Below, in pieces: positions 34,489 to 43,806 of a stretch of DNA of 64,000 bases (the stretch's first letter is position 1; each line of letters opens with the position of its first letter). This DNA is from Betaproteobacteria bacterium. Lineage in GTDB: Bacteria > Pseudomonadota > Gammaproteobacteria > Burkholderiales > Usitatibacteraceae. The notes under the pieces were generated by a model that did no database searches, was not told where the DNA came from, and saw only the letters and a list, made by a program, of their open reading frames with translations. Made by a program: the position numbers and the translations under genes. The stretch covers positions 124,001 to 188,000 of the forward strand of contig JADJSD010000023.1 in the NCBI GenBank assembly GCA_016711875.1, written 5' to 3'.

Positions 34489-35403
34489 GGTTCGGCACAG
34501 CGCGGGCACCGCGAAGCCGCGTCTCGAGGTGCCGCCGCTCGCCTGCGATTCGCACCTGCACGTCTACGACGCGCGCTTTGCTGTTGGTTCCGAGCCCAGC
34601 GCTTCGCGACTATGGCACCCGGCCAGTCCGTGATGCCGCGGGCGACCGTCGCCGAGTACCGCCTGCTGCAGGCGCGCATCGGCACGACCCGGGCCGTCGT
34701 CGTGCAGCCCCGTGCCAACGGCACCGACAACGCGGTGACGGTGGATGCCGTGGCGCAGCTCGGACTCGCCAACGCGCGCGGCGTCGCGGTACTGCACCCG
34801 ACGGCGGGCGACGCGCAGCTGCGCGAACTCGACGCGGCCGGCATCCGCGGCCTGCGCGTGAGCGCACACGAGCCGCAGCACGGCGTCTGCACCATCGACA
34901 TGATCGAGCCCCTCGCGCGCCGGATCGAGCCGCTGGGCTGGCACGTGCAGCTGCACCTCACCGCCGACCAGCTCGCGGCGAACGCGGCGATGATCGAGGG
35001 CCTTCCCTGCCGGATCGTCATCGACCACCGCGCTCGCCTGCCGGCCGGGGCCACGTCCTCGCATCCGGCGTTCGTGCTCGTGCGGCGCCTGCTCGACGCG
35101 GGCCGCACCTGGGTGAAGCTCTCCGGTCCCTACCTCGATTCGCGCGCCGGCGGCCCCGCCTGGGCCGACGTGGCCGAGGGCGCGAAGGCGCTCGCCGCGG
35201 CGGCGCCCGAGCGCATGCTCTGGGGCAGCGACTGGCCCCACCCCACCGAGAAGGACGCGAAGCCCGACGACGCGGCCCTCTTCGACGTGCTCGCCGACTG
35301 GGCGCCCCGCGAGGCCGCCCGGCGACGTATCCTCGTCACCAACCCGTGCGAACTCTACGGATTCGAACCGCCGCAACCCACGCTCCCGGAGGAGACACCA
35401 TGA
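34478..35403 (+). pseudogene. Amidohydrolase-2 family protein (lactonase-like), frame broken near N-terminus
   Basis: Predicted metal-dependent hydrolase of the lactonase/amidohydrolase-2 group. The GTG start at 34478 gives VAIEVRHS...CDSHLHVYDARF (HxH metal site), then the frame is lost. The large remainder, from about ATVAEYRLLQARIGTTRAVVVQP to WGSDWPHPTE (conserved Trp-Gly-Ser-Asp) and a stop at 35401, is in another frame. A readable bridge (VPSPALRDYGTRPVRDA) lies in the third frame, so two one-base insertions, near 34585-34589 and in the GGG at 34640-34642, would explain it. The stop overlaps the next Bug start (ATGA). Substrate may be a lactone of a sugar or dicarboxylic acid. Confidence 0.72.
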
Positions 35404-36368
35404 GAATCATCCGACTCGCCGCCGCCGCGCTCGCCTTCGCGATCGCGCCCGGACTCGCCAGCGCCCAGGCCTGGCCCACCAAGACCGTGAAGATCATCGT
35501 TCCCTTCGCCGCGGGGTCCTCCACGGACATCCTCGCGCGCCTCATCGCCGACCACATGGGCAAGACGCAGGGCCAGCCCTTCATCGTCGAGAACAAGGCG
35601 GGTGCGGGCGGCCTCATCGGCACCGAGCTGGCCGCCAAGGCCGCGCCGGACGGTCACACGCTCATCATGCTGACGAGCGGCCCGTTCGCGAGCAACCCGG
35701 CCGTCTACGCGAAGCTTCCCTACGACCCCATCAAGGATTTCGAGCCCATCGCCAACGTCGGCTTCACGCCGCAGGTGTTCGTGGTCGGGCCGCAGACGAA
35801 GTTCCGCACGCTGAAGGAACTGGTCGAGGCCGCGAAGAAGGAGCCGGGCGCCATCGGCGCGGGCTCCCTGGGCAAGGGCGCCACGAGCCACCTCGCCCTC
35901 GAGGGCTTCCAGGGCGTGGCCGGCATCAAGCTGAACCACATTCCCTTCAAGGGCTCGTCGGAAGCGCAGACGCAGGTGCTCGGCGGCAGCGTGCCGATGA
36001 TGTCGGACGCGGTGCCGGGCGTGCGCGCGCAGATCCAGGGCGGCAAGCTCACGGGCCTCGCCATCGCCTCGCTCAAGCGCTCGCCCTTCCTGCCGGACGT
36101 GCCCACCTTTGCCGAGCAGGGCTATCCCGGCTTCGAGGCCGTGGGTTGGATCGGCCTGGGCGCGCCGGCCGGAACGCCGCCCGCCATCCTCGACAAGCTG
36201 CACGCCGAGATCGTCAAGATGATGAAGGAGCCGGCGGTGAAGGAGAAGTTCGACTCCCTCGCCTTCGTCTCGGCCCTGGGCACGCGCGCGGAGTTCGCCG
36301 CCTTCATCAAGTCGGAGATCGCGAAGTGGTCCAAGGTCGCCAAGGACGCGGGCGTGCGCGCCGACTGA
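35400..36368 (+). CDS. Bug/TctC-family periplasmic substrate-binding protein
   Basis: 322-residue receptor: signal peptide ending ASAQAW, then PTKTVKIIVPFAAGSSTDIL and NHIPFKGSSEAQTQVLGG. GGAGGAG precedes the ATG, inside the end of the amidohydrolase gene. It is the second receptor in the same plus-strand unit (the other starts at 32322), which suggests either two ligands or a split of an originally separate operon. Confidence 0.93.
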   Translation: MRIIRLAAAALAFAIAPGLASAQAWPTKTVKIIVPFAAGSSTDILARLIADHMGKTQGQPFIVENKAGAGGLIGTELAAKAAPDGHTLIMLTSGPFASNPAVYAKLPYDPIKDFEPIANVGFTPQVFVVGPQTKFRTLKELVEAAKKEPGAIGAGSLGKGATSHLALEGFQGVAGIKLNHIPFKGSSEAQTQVLGGSVPMMSDAVPGVRAQIQGGKLTGLAIASLKRSPFLPDVPTFAEQGYPGFEAVGWIGLGAPAGTPPAILDKLHAEIVKMMKEPAVKEKFDSLAFVSALGTRAEFAAFIKSEIAKWSKVAKDAGVRAD

Positions 36369-36387
36369 TGTCGCGCAGTCCCGCCGC

Positions 36388-36732
36388 ATGATCGCCGGTC
36401 TCGTCCAGATCCTGCTCTTCCAGGGGCTGGGCGAGCTCGTCGCGAAGTTCTTCCTGCCGCTCATTCCCGGGCCCGTCGTCGGGCTCGTGCTGCTGGTGGC
36501 GTGGCTTCGCTGGCGCGGCAGCGTGCCGGCGACGCTCGACGGCGTGGCGACGGCCTTCGCGCAGAACCTGGGCCTGCTCTTCATCCCCGCGGCCGTGGGC
36601 GTGGTGATGTACTGGCCGCAGCTGCGCTCGCACGCATTCGCCATCGCCGCGGCCCTCGTCGCGAGCGTCGTGGCGACGATGGCGGTGACGGCCCTCGTGC
36701 TGCGCGCGCTCGCGAAGGAACCCGCGGAATGA
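36388..36732 (+). CDS. CidA/LrgA-family membrane protein
   Basis: 114 residues with four hydrophobic segments. The family motif LIPGPVVGLVLL is present near residue 25. CidA/LrgA proteins are holin-like and, with LrgB, are also linked to export or import of small organic acids such as pyruvate and glycolate. The stop overlaps the LrgB start (ATGA). Placement after a catabolic operon with two Bug receptors favours a transport role here; inference. Confidence 0.88.
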   Translation: MIAGLVQILLFQGLGELVAKFFLPLIPGPVVGLVLLVAWLRWRGSVPATLDGVATAFAQNLGLLFIPAAVGVVMYWPQLRSHAFAIAAALVASVVATMAVTALVLRALAKEPAE

Positions 36733-37457
36733 CGCCGCCGATCCCGGCCATCCACGAGATCTGGGTCTACCTTTCGGGCAGCCCGCTCCTCGCGCTGATC
36801 CTCACGCTGTCGGCCTACCAGCTGGGCGTGATGGCGTACGAGCGCAGCGGCCGCAACCCGATAGCCAATCCGGTTCTGATCGCGATCGTCCTCGTGGCCG
36901 TCTCGATCACGGCCATCGACATGCCCTACGCGAAGTACTTCGAGGGCGCGCAGTTCGTGCACTTCCTGCTGGGCACGGCCACGGTCGCGCTCGCGGTGCC
37001 CGTCTACAAAGGCCTGGTGGCGCTGCGGGGCCGCGTGTTCCCGATGCTGGCCGCGCTGCTCGCGGGCGGCGCCACGTCCATCGTCGTCGCGGTTGGCCTC
37101 GCGAAACTGCTCGGCGCGGATGCCGCCATCGTCGGCGGCTTCTGGGCCAAGAGCGTGACGGCACCCATCGCCATGGGCATCGCGGAGCGCTCGCTCCTGT
37201 CGCCCACGCTCACCGCGGTGTTCGCCGTGTCGACGGGCATCCTCGGAGCCATCCTCGTGCGCGTCACGATGGACACGCTCGGCATGAAGTCGTGGTGGCA
37301 GCGCGGCTTCGCGCTCGGCGTCGCCGCGCACGGCATCGGCACCTCGCGTGCCTTCAGCGTGCACCCGGAGGCGGGCACCTACGCATCCCTCGGCATGGGC
37401 CTTCACGGCGTGCTCGGCGCGGTGCTCATTCCCGTCGCCGTGCGCTTCGTCGCCTGA
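36729..37457 (+). CDS. lrgB: LrgB-family membrane protein
   Basis: 242-residue inner-membrane protein with about six to seven hydrophobic segments and the LrgB core FWAKSVTAPIAMGIAE, GILGAILVR and HGIGTSRAF. Partner of the CidA/LrgA protein just before it. The pair may form an organic-acid carrier or modulate cell-wall hydrolase activity; sequence cannot choose. Confidence 0.92.
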   Translation: MTPPIPAIHEIWVYLSGSPLLALILTLSAYQLGVMAYERSGRNPIANPVLIAIVLVAVSITAIDMPYAKYFEGAQFVHFLLGTATVALAVPVYKGLVALRGRVFPMLAALLAGGATSIVVAVGLAKLLGADAAIVGGFWAKSVTAPIAMGIAERSLLSPTLTAVFAVSTGILGAILVRVTMDTLGMKSWWQRGFALGVAAHGIGTSRAFSVHPEAGTYASLGMGLHGVLGAVLIPVAVRFVA

Positions 37458-37548
37458 TCGCGACAGTCCATGGATATTTCCTCGAGGCGGCGAACTTTCG
37501 TGCGGACCCGGCGTTCCAACCGGGCCGAACCCCACGGAGGATGTGCCC

Positions 37549-37956
37549 ATGAAGCCCGTGGAACCCGCCGGTGCGGCTACGCCGCCCACCGTCCCCTCGC
37601 TCGTCGCGAGACTCATCGCCGAATCGCCCGTGCGCGTGAAACAGAAGCTCGTCGCCTGCCTGCTGGGCGTGGCGGGGCCGCTCGCGCTCGCCTCGCTGGC
37701 GGACGGCCGTTTCGCGCGATTGTTGCTGCGCCCGCCTTCGCAGTCGCTCGCCGTCTCGCTGGAAGAGGCGCGGCGCCTCACCGAGGGGCAGCTCCTGTCG
37801 ATCGCGTCCTACGCCTGGCAGGCGAGCCCGGCCGTGTATGGCCGCCTCATCGAACTGCTGCAGACCGAGAACCCCACGCTCCTTCGCACGTTCACCGGCG
37901 CGTTGCTGCTCTTCGCGCTCGGCGAGCGCGCGCGCAGGCGCGACCCCATCCCCTGA
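37549..37956 (+). CDS. Hypothetical protein
   Basis: 135 residues, no family recognised. The ATG at 37549 has GGAGG eight bases upstream, supporting translation. The sequence is helical, with a hydrophobic stretch (about 37-52, LVACLLGVAGPLALAS) and a C-terminal helix ending in basic residues, so it may associate with the membrane. It stands alone between lrgB and a CoA-transferase gene; 91 and 65 bases separate them. Confidence 0.6.
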   Translation: MKPVEPAGAATPPTVPSLVARLIAESPVRVKQKLVACLLGVAGPLALASLADGRFARLLLRPPSQSLAVSLEEARRLTEGQLLSIASYAWQASPAVYGRLIELLQTENPTLLRTFTGALLLFALGERARRRDPIP

Positions 37957-38021
37957 CCGGCACCCCGCGGCTCGCGCGGCGCGCCGGGTAGAATTCCCAC
38001 CCCGCCCGGAGCGCGCCGTCC

Positions 38022-39149
38022 ATGTCCCAGCCCCTGCCTCTCGAAGGCATCCGCGTCGTCGAGTTCTCGCACATGGTGATGGGGCCGTCCTGCGGCCTCG
38101 TGCTCGCGGACCTGGGCGCGGAGGTGATCAAGGTCGAGCCCGCGGGCAAGGGCGATCCCACGCGCTACCTCACGAGCACGGGCGCGGGCTTCTTCGCGTC
38201 GTTCAACCGCAACAAGAAGAGCGTGACGCTCGATCTCGCCTCGCCCGAGGGCATCGCCACCGCGAAGAAGCTCGTCGCCACCGCCGACGTCTTCATCGAG
38301 AACTTCCGGCCCGGCGCGCTCGAGGCGAAGGGCCTGGGCTACGCGGCGCTCTCGGCCGCCAATCCGCGCCTCGTCTATTGCTCACTCAAGGGCTTTCTCA
38401 CCGGGCCCTACGAGAAGCGCACGGCGCTCGACGAGGTGGTGCAGATGATGAGCGGCCTCGCGTACATGACCGGCCCCGTGGGCAGGCCGCTGCGTGCCGG
38501 CGCGCCGGTGAACGACATGATGGGCGGCATGTTCGGCGCCATCGCGATCCTCGCGGCGCTTCGGGATCGCGACCGCACCGGCCAGGGCCAGCTCGTGCAG
38601 GGCGGGCTCTTCGAGAACGCCGCGTGGCTCGTGTCCACCCACATGATGCAGGAGGCGGTGCTCGGCAAGCCGCCGATCCCGATGTCCGCCGGCAAGCGCG
38701 CCTGGGGCGTGTACGACATCTTCACGACCGCCGACGGCAAGAGCCTCTTCGTGGGCGTGGTGACGGAGCGGCAGTGGGAGCTCTTCACCGACGCGCTCGG
38801 CGAGGACGTGCTGCGCGACCCGGCCTACGCCACCAACAACGATCGCTCGCGCGCCCGCGAGACGCTCATTCCCCTCGTGCAGACGATCCTGGGCCGGCGC
38901 GATTGCGCCACGATCGAGGCGATGTGCGAGAAGGCGGGGCTTCCGTTCGCGCGCGTGCAGACGCCCTCGGACCTCTTCGACGATCCGCACCTGAATGCGG
39001 GCGGGATGATCGAGCAGTCGCTGCCGGATGGAAGGACGACGCACATTCCCGCGCTGCCGGTCCAGTTCGGCGATGCGCGCCTTGCCCTGCGTCTGCCGTT
39101 GCCGAAGCCGGGCGAACACAATCTTGAAATCCTTGGGCCGCTCGCGTAG
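38022..39149 (+). CDS. Family III CoA-transferase (CaiB/BaiF)
   Basis: 375 residues. N-terminal GIRVVEFSHMVMGPSCGLVLADLG, ADVFIENFRPGALEAKGLGY and the catalytic Asp in GAPVNDMMGGMFGAI. Third enzyme of this family in the window; it is not clearly part of the preceding operon (65-base gap) but is followed after 23 bases by an SMP-30 protein. Confidence 0.92.
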   Translation: MSQPLPLEGIRVVEFSHMVMGPSCGLVLADLGAEVIKVEPAGKGDPTRYLTSTGAGFFASFNRNKKSVTLDLASPEGIATAKKLVATADVFIENFRPGALEAKGLGYAALSAANPRLVYCSLKGFLTGPYEKRTALDEVVQMMSGLAYMTGPVGRPLRAGAPVNDMMGGMFGAIAILAALRDRDRTGQGQLVQGGLFENAAWLVSTHMMQEAVLGKPPIPMSAGKRAWGVYDIFTTADGKSLFVGVVTERQWELFTDALGEDVLRDPAYATNNDRSRARETLIPLVQTILGRRDCATIEAMCEKAGLPFARVQTPSDLFDDPHLNAGGMIEQSLPDGRTTHIPALPVQFGDARLALRLPLPKPGEHNLEILGPLA

Positions 39150-39172
39150 CGCCCCGACGACGGAGACAGGCC

Positions 39173-40093
39173 ATGTGGAAACTGGACGGCACCGCGCCCG
39201 AAGTGATCGAGGCCCGCGTGCTCACGGCGATGCCGGCGGCGTTCGCCAAAGCGGTTCGCTCCGACTGGGCCGACGCGAACAAGGGCGGCGAGCCGATCCC
39301 GAGCTTCCTCGAAGGACCGGCCTTCGACCGTGCCGGGAACCTGTGGGTGGTGGACATTCCCCACGGGCGCGTCTTCCGAATCTCGCCTTCACTCGATTGG
39401 ACGCTCGTCGCGACGACGGGTGGCTGGCCCAACGGGCTCGCGATCCATCGCGACGGATCCGTGTGGATCGCGGACTATCGGAAGGGACTGCTGCGGCTCG
39501 ATGCGGGGACGGGTGCAATCGGCACGGTGCTCGGCCACCGCAATTCCGAGTCCCTCAAGGGCGTGAACGACCTCACCTTCGATGCCGCCGGGAACTGCTA
39601 CTTCACGGACCAGGGCCAGACCGGGCTGCACGATCCCACGGGGCGCGTGTACCGGCTGGGAGCCGAAGGCCGGCTCGATGTGCTCATGGCCAACGTCCCC
39701 AGCCCCAACGGCATCGCGCTCGACGCGCACGGCAAGGTGCTGTTCGTCGCCGCGACGCGGGCCAACGCGATCTGGCGCGGGCCGCTGCTGCCGGACGGGT
39801 CCGTCTCGAAGGTGGGCGCCTTCCGCACGTTCTTCGGCGCGAGCGGTCCCGATGGCCTCGCGATGGATGCCGGGGGCCGCCTCGTCGTGGCCCATGCGAG
39901 CCTGGGCGGTGCCTTCGTGGTGAACCCGAAAGGCGAGGTGACGCACTTCGTGAAAAGCCCCGTAGGCACGACGGTGACCAACGTCGCCTTCCGCCCCGGC
40001 ACGTCGACGCTCGTGCTGACGGAGTCCGCCACCGGGTCGATCCTCGAGGCGGCACTGCCCGGGATCGGGCAGGGGCTTTACTCGCACGGGTGA
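39173..40093 (+). CDS. SMP-30/gluconolactonase/LRE-family protein
   Basis: 306-residue six-bladed beta-propeller, seen as repeated G-x-A-x-D-x2-G blades: GPAFDRAGNLWVVD, NGLAIHRDGSVWIAD, NDLTFDAAGNCYFTD, NGIALDAHGKVLFVA and DGLAMDAGGRLVVAH. Family members are metal-dependent lactonases acting on sugar or hydroxyacid lactones. No signal peptide is evident, so cytoplasmic. It could open lactones formed in the surrounding sugar-acid and organic-acid catabolism. Confidence 0.88.
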   Translation: MWKLDGTAPEVIEARVLTAMPAAFAKAVRSDWADANKGGEPIPSFLEGPAFDRAGNLWVVDIPHGRVFRISPSLDWTLVATTGGWPNGLAIHRDGSVWIADYRKGLLRLDAGTGAIGTVLGHRNSESLKGVNDLTFDAAGNCYFTDQGQTGLHDPTGRVYRLGAEGRLDVLMANVPSPNGIALDAHGKVLFVAATRANAIWRGPLLPDGSVSKVGAFRTFFGASGPDGLAMDAGGRLVVAHASLGGAFVVNPKGEVTHFVKSPVGTTVTNVAFRPGTSTLVLTESATGSILEAALPGIGQGLYSHG

Positions 40094-40195
40094 GTTTCGG
40101 GCTCAGGATTCCGCCCCGGCGTTCGTAATACCGGGTAGGACCCGCTCCGTGGGTCCGCACGCGCGCTCGACCGCGAAGGCCCAGCCGGAGAAACC

Positions 40196-41064
40196 ATGGT
40201 CCCCCCCGCCACGCTTGCCCCGCAGGAGGCCCGGCGCATCGTCGACGAGGTCGACATCCCGCCCTGCCCGGCCGTGCTGACAGCGGTCCTGAAGGAGATG
40301 CGCCGGGAGGAGCCGGATTTCCCCGCCATGGGCACGCGCATCGCGAGCGACCTGGGCCTGTCGGCCGCGCTGCTCAAGACCGTCAACTCGCCCTTCTATG
40401 GGCTCGGCCGAAGGTGACGAGCGTGCAGCAGGCCATCGCCTACCTGGGCGTCGCCGCGGCCGTGCGCTTGGTGACGGGCCTGCTCCTGCAGCAGGTCTTC
40501 CCCGTGTACCGCAACCCCGTCATCACGCGCCTCTGGACGGAATCCTCGCGCTTCGCGGCCGGCATGGCGCGGCTGGCGCGCGAGTTCGACGCCGTCGACG
40601 TCGACGAGGCGTACACCTTCGGCCTGTTCCGCGATTGCGGCATGCTGCTCATGGCGCGGCGGCATCCCGGCTACGAGAAGCTGCTGGGCCCCGAGTCGGT
40701 CGCCCACGACGCCGCGCTCCTGCGGGCCGAAAGCAGCCATTACGTGGTCGACCACGCCACGGTCGGGTACTACATGGCCGAAAGCTGGTACCTGCCGGCG
40801 AGCCTCGCGACGGCCGTGCAGAACCACCACGACATCGCCTTCGTGCTGAACCGGAAGGACGCGGCGGTTCACGAGGCGCGCGTCCTCGTGGCGCTGGGCC
40901 TGCTGGTCGAACGGGCCGGCCCGGTGGCCGAGCCTTCGGCTTCCGGGCCCACGCGCGACCCGCTGGCGGTCGCGGCGCTCGCCTGCCTGGGCGCGAAGAC
41001 GCAGCAGTTGCCGGAACTCCTGGCTTGCGTGCGCGAGGCGCATGGCGAGGAGGACGAGGAGTAG
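40196..41064 (+). pseudogene. HDOD-domain signalling protein, frameshifted
   Basis: Protein of about 289 residues with an HDOD domain (an HD-related fold without the HD residues, found in signalling proteins). The N-terminal part (MVPPATLAP... to VNSPFYGLGR) and the rest (VTSVQQAIAYLGVAAAVRL...) lie in different frames. One missing base in AAGG at 40411-40414 explains it, since restoring it gives the expected GLGRKVTSVQQAI. The downstream frame is intact for over 200 codons, so the shift is recent or artefactual. No partner kinase or cyclase is adjacent. Confidence 0.8.
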
Positions 41065-41114
41065 GATCTTCCGCACCGTCCGCCGGATGCTCCTTTCCCT
41101 TCGAGGTGACGCGA

Positions 41115-41606
41115 ATGGCCGCACGCCGCTTTCCGCCCGGGTTGCCCTGGCTCCCGATGGCCGCGCTGTTGCTGGTCACCGCCTGCGCCGCGCTCTACGG
41201 CCTCAAGTCGCCGAACGTCAGCGTCACCGCCATCGAGGTCCGGGAGTTGAGGCTCCTCGAGCAGAAGTTCCGCGTGCAGGTTCGCGTGCAGAACCCGAAC
41301 GACGTCGACATCGCGGTGAACGGAATGAGCTTCGAGCTCGAGCTGAACGGCAAGCCTTTCGCCACGGGCGTCTCGAACCAGGTCGTCACCGTTCCCCGCT
41401 ACGGCACCGGCACCGTCGAGGTGGAAGTGGTCAGCGGCGTGCGCGAAGTGCTGCGGCAGTTCCTCGACGGGAAGAAGGAGGTGCCCTCGCGGTGGCCCTA
41501 TCGGCTGCGCGGGCAGGTGAGCCTCGTGCAGCCGTATTCCCTCACGATCCCGTACGACACGACCGGGGAGATCGACCTGGGGCGGTTCGGGGGCGTGCCT
41601 CGGTAG
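41115..41606 (+). CDS. LEA14-like (LEA type 2) lipoprotein
   Basis: 163 residues. Signal peptide with lipobox LVTAC (Cys24), then a single LEA14/WHy-type beta domain, recognisable by VRVQNPNDVDIAVNGMSFEL. It would be anchored to a membrane in the periplasm. Related proteins are linked to desiccation and outer-membrane stress, but the role in bacteria is poorly defined. Gap of 50 bases to the HDOD gene. Confidence 0.82.
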   Translation: MAARRFPPGLPWLPMAALLLVTACAALYGLKSPNVSVTAIEVRELRLLEQKFRVQVRVQNPNDVDIAVNGMSFELELNGKPFATGVSNQVVTVPRYGTGTVEVEVVSGVREVLRQFLDGKKEVPSRWPYRLRGQVSLVQPYSLTIPYDTTGEIDLGRFGGVPR

Positions 41607-41636
41607 TCCGGCCATCCGGGCCGGTGCGGGCGCGGG

Positions 41637-43271
41637 TCAGGCGACTCCTCGCAGCTCCCGCCGCAGGATCTTCCCCACCGTCGACTTGGGCAGCGCGTCC
41701 AGGAACCGCACGTTCCGGGGCACCTTGTACGCGGCGAGCTCGCGCTGGCAGTGGGCCTTGAGCGCCTCTTCCGTGAAGTCCGCGCCGGCCGCCTTCACGA
41801 CGAAGAGCTTCACCGCCTCGCCCGTGCGCTCGTCCGGCACGCCGATGCACGCGCATTCCGCGACGCCGGGGAAGGCGCTCGCGACGGCCTCGATCTCGTT
41901 GGGGTACACGTTGAATCCGGAGACGAGCACCATGTCCTTCTTGCGGTCGACGAGCTTCAGGAACCCGCGCTCGTCGAAGCGGCCGATGTCGCCGGTGCGG
42001 AAGTAGCCGTCCTTCGTGAAGGCCGCCTCGTTGGCCTGCGGCTGGTTCCAGTAGCCGGCCATCACCTGCGGGCCCTTCGCGCAGACCTCGCCCGCTTCGC
42101 CCGGTGCGACCTCGCGACCGTCGTCACCCAGCAGCACGATGTCGGTACCGGGAACGGGCAGGCCCGTGGTGGCGGTGAACTCGCCGAGCGAAGGCGGGTT
42201 CAGCGTGAGCACAGGGCTCGTCTCCGAGAGCCCATAGCCCTCGCAGATGTCCTTGCCCGCGACGGCCTTCCAGCGCGCCGCCGTCGAGGGCAGGATGCTC
42301 GAGCCGCCGCCCACCGCGAAGCGCAGGCGCGAGAAATCGATCTCCTTCGCGCGCGGGTGCGCGGCGAGGCCGGCATAGAGCGTGTTGACGCCCGCGAAGG
42401 CGGTGGGCCGCGCCTGCTTCATCAGGTCCACGAGGCCTTCCATGTCGCGCGGGTTGGCCACGAGCCAGCTCTCGGCGCCGGCCGAGGCGTAGGCGACCAT
42501 GCTCACCATCAGCGCGAAGATGTGATAAAGCGGCAGCGCCGTGACGATCACGTCGTCGCCGTCGCCGAGTGCGGGGCCTACCACCGCGCGGAACTGCATC
42601 GTGTTGGCGACCAGGTTGCGGTGCGAGAGGCACGCACCCTTGGAAAGCCCCGTGGTGCCGCCCGTGTACTGCAGGAAGGCCGGATCGGATCCCGTGAGTT
42701 CCACGGGCCGCCGCTCGAGGCCCGCGCCATCGGCGAGCGCATCGACGAGCTTCACCGTGCCGGCGAGGCGGGCGTCCGCGGCCGGCCCGGGCAGCACCTT
42801 GCCGCTGCCGTCGCCCAGGCCCGTCGTCACCACGTGGCGGACCGGCGTGCGGGCCACGATCTCCGCGAGCGTCGGCGTCGAGCCGTCGAAGATCACGATG
42901 ACTTCCGCGCCCGCGTCGTTCAACTGGTGCTCGAGCTCGCGCGGCGTGTAGAGCGGGTTCACGTTCACCTGCACGGCGCCGGCGCGCAGGATGCCCAGGC
43001 ACGCGATGGGGAAGGCGAGGAGGTTGGGCATCATCACCGCGACGCGATCGCCCTTCTTCACGCCGAGGCGGTGCTGCAGCCACGCCGCGAAGGCCCCCGA
43101 CAGCGTGTCGACCTCCGCGTAGGTCAGCGAATGGCCGAAGGAGCGGAAGGCGGGGCGGCCGGCGTACTGTCGCATCGCGCTTTCCAGCAGGTGCACCACC
43201 GAGGGGTGGCCATCGACGTCGACCGACGCGGGGATGCCGTAACGGCGATACGTGTCGCTCCAGGGCTTCAT
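41637..43271 (-). CDS. Long-chain fatty acid-CoA ligase (AMP-dependent synthetase)
   Basis: 544 residues. ANL-superfamily motifs in order: YTGGTTGLSKGA (P-loop), GYGLSETSPV, GDIGRFDERGFLKLVDRKKD and the C-terminal PKSTVGKILRREL with its catalytic lysine. It activates a fatty acid through an acyl-adenylate to acyl-CoA. The ATG at 43271 was chosen over an upstream one because the sequence before it is non-conserved. Not clearly in an operon; it ends opposite the LEA14-like gene. Confidence 0.92.
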   Translation of the reverse strand: MKPWSDTYRRYGIPASVDVDGHPSVVHLLESAMRQYAGRPAFRSFGHSLTYAEVDTLSGAFAAWLQHRLGVKKGDRVAVMMPNLLAFPIACLGILRAGAVQVNVNPLYTPRELEHQLNDAGAEVIVIFDGSTPTLAEIVARTPVRHVVTTGLGDGSGKVLPGPAADARLAGTVKLVDALADGAGLERRPVELTGSDPAFLQYTGGTTGLSKGACLSHRNLVANTMQFRAVVGPALGDGDDVIVTALPLYHIFALMVSMVAYASAGAESWLVANPRDMEGLVDLMKQARPTAFAGVNTLYAGLAAHPRAKEIDFSRLRFAVGGGSSILPSTAARWKAVAGKDICEGYGLSETSPVLTLNPPSLGEFTATTGLPVPGTDIVLLGDDGREVAPGEAGEVCAKGPQVMAGYWNQPQANEAAFTKDGYFRTGDIGRFDERGFLKLVDRKKDMVLVSGFNVYPNEIEAVASAFPGVAECACIGVPDERTGEAVKLFVVKAAGADFTEEALKAHCQRELAAYKVPRNVRFLDALPKSTVGKILRRELRGVA

Positions 43272-43377
43272 GGCGGTGCTCTCCTCGTGGGCGGCGGGCC
43301 GTCGGTGCGGCCGCTCGTTCGGTGAGCGCATTCTGCCAGTGCCGCGGCGGCTCGTCGCCGCCTTTCGGGCGCCGAAG

Positions 43378-43806
43378 CTAGCGGAGCTTTCCTTCCAGCG
43401 GTCCGCGGATTTCCTCCGGCGGCAACTGCGGCCGGTCCCGATCGCGATTCACGAGACAGAGGAACCCCAGCGGCTCGTCATCTGCGGCGCGAAACTGGTG
43501 CCACGCAAGTGGCGGCACCGCGACGAGATCGTTCGGCCCGATGTCCCAGGCCGCCTCGCCCACGAGGCAGCGCCCGCGGCCGCGGATCACCATGACGTTG
43601 TGCACGTGCTCGTGGCGCTCCAGCGTCGTCCAGCCCCCGGGCGCGACTTCGAAGTAGCGAAGCTGCGTGGCCATCGACGCGTCGTCGAAGAGCACCTGGC
43701 GCGTCACGTCCTTGAAGGGCGCGGCGCCGTCCTGCTTGTAGGCGAGCACGTCCACGCCCTCCCAGTGGAAGGTGCCATCGTGCTTGCGGACGAGCGGGTC
43801 GGTCAT
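43378..43806 (-). CDS. Cupin-domain protein coupled to the RuBisCO-like protein
   Basis: 142-residue single-domain cupin. Motif 1 is ERHEHVHNVMVIRGRGRCLVG and motif 2 is PNDLVAVPPLAWHQFRA, with His residues placed to bind one metal ion. Its ATG overlaps the stop of the RuBisCO-like gene (ATGA), so the two are made together. A cupin of this sort may isomerise or epimerise the sugar-acid substrate or product of that enzyme; substrate unknown. Confidence 0.85.
   Translation of the reverse strand: MTDPLVRKHDGTFHWEGVDVLAYKQDGAAPFKDVTRQVLFDDASMATQLRYFEVAPGGWTTLERHEHVHNVMVIRGRGRCLVGEAAWDIGPNDLVAVPPLAWHQFRAADDEPLGFLCLVNRDRDRPQLPPEEIRGPLEGKLR

Noticed and set aside
33648..36368. 906-residue plus-strand frame spanning CoA-transferase, amidohydrolase and Bug gene
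   Set aside because: Out-of-frame reading for most of its length; only its last third is the real Bug protein. It bridges genes because of the frameshifts near 34.6 kb.
40138..40156. GGACCC/GGGTCC hairpin after the SMP-30 gene
   Set aside because: Short stem without a T tract; cannot be told from chance in this base composition.
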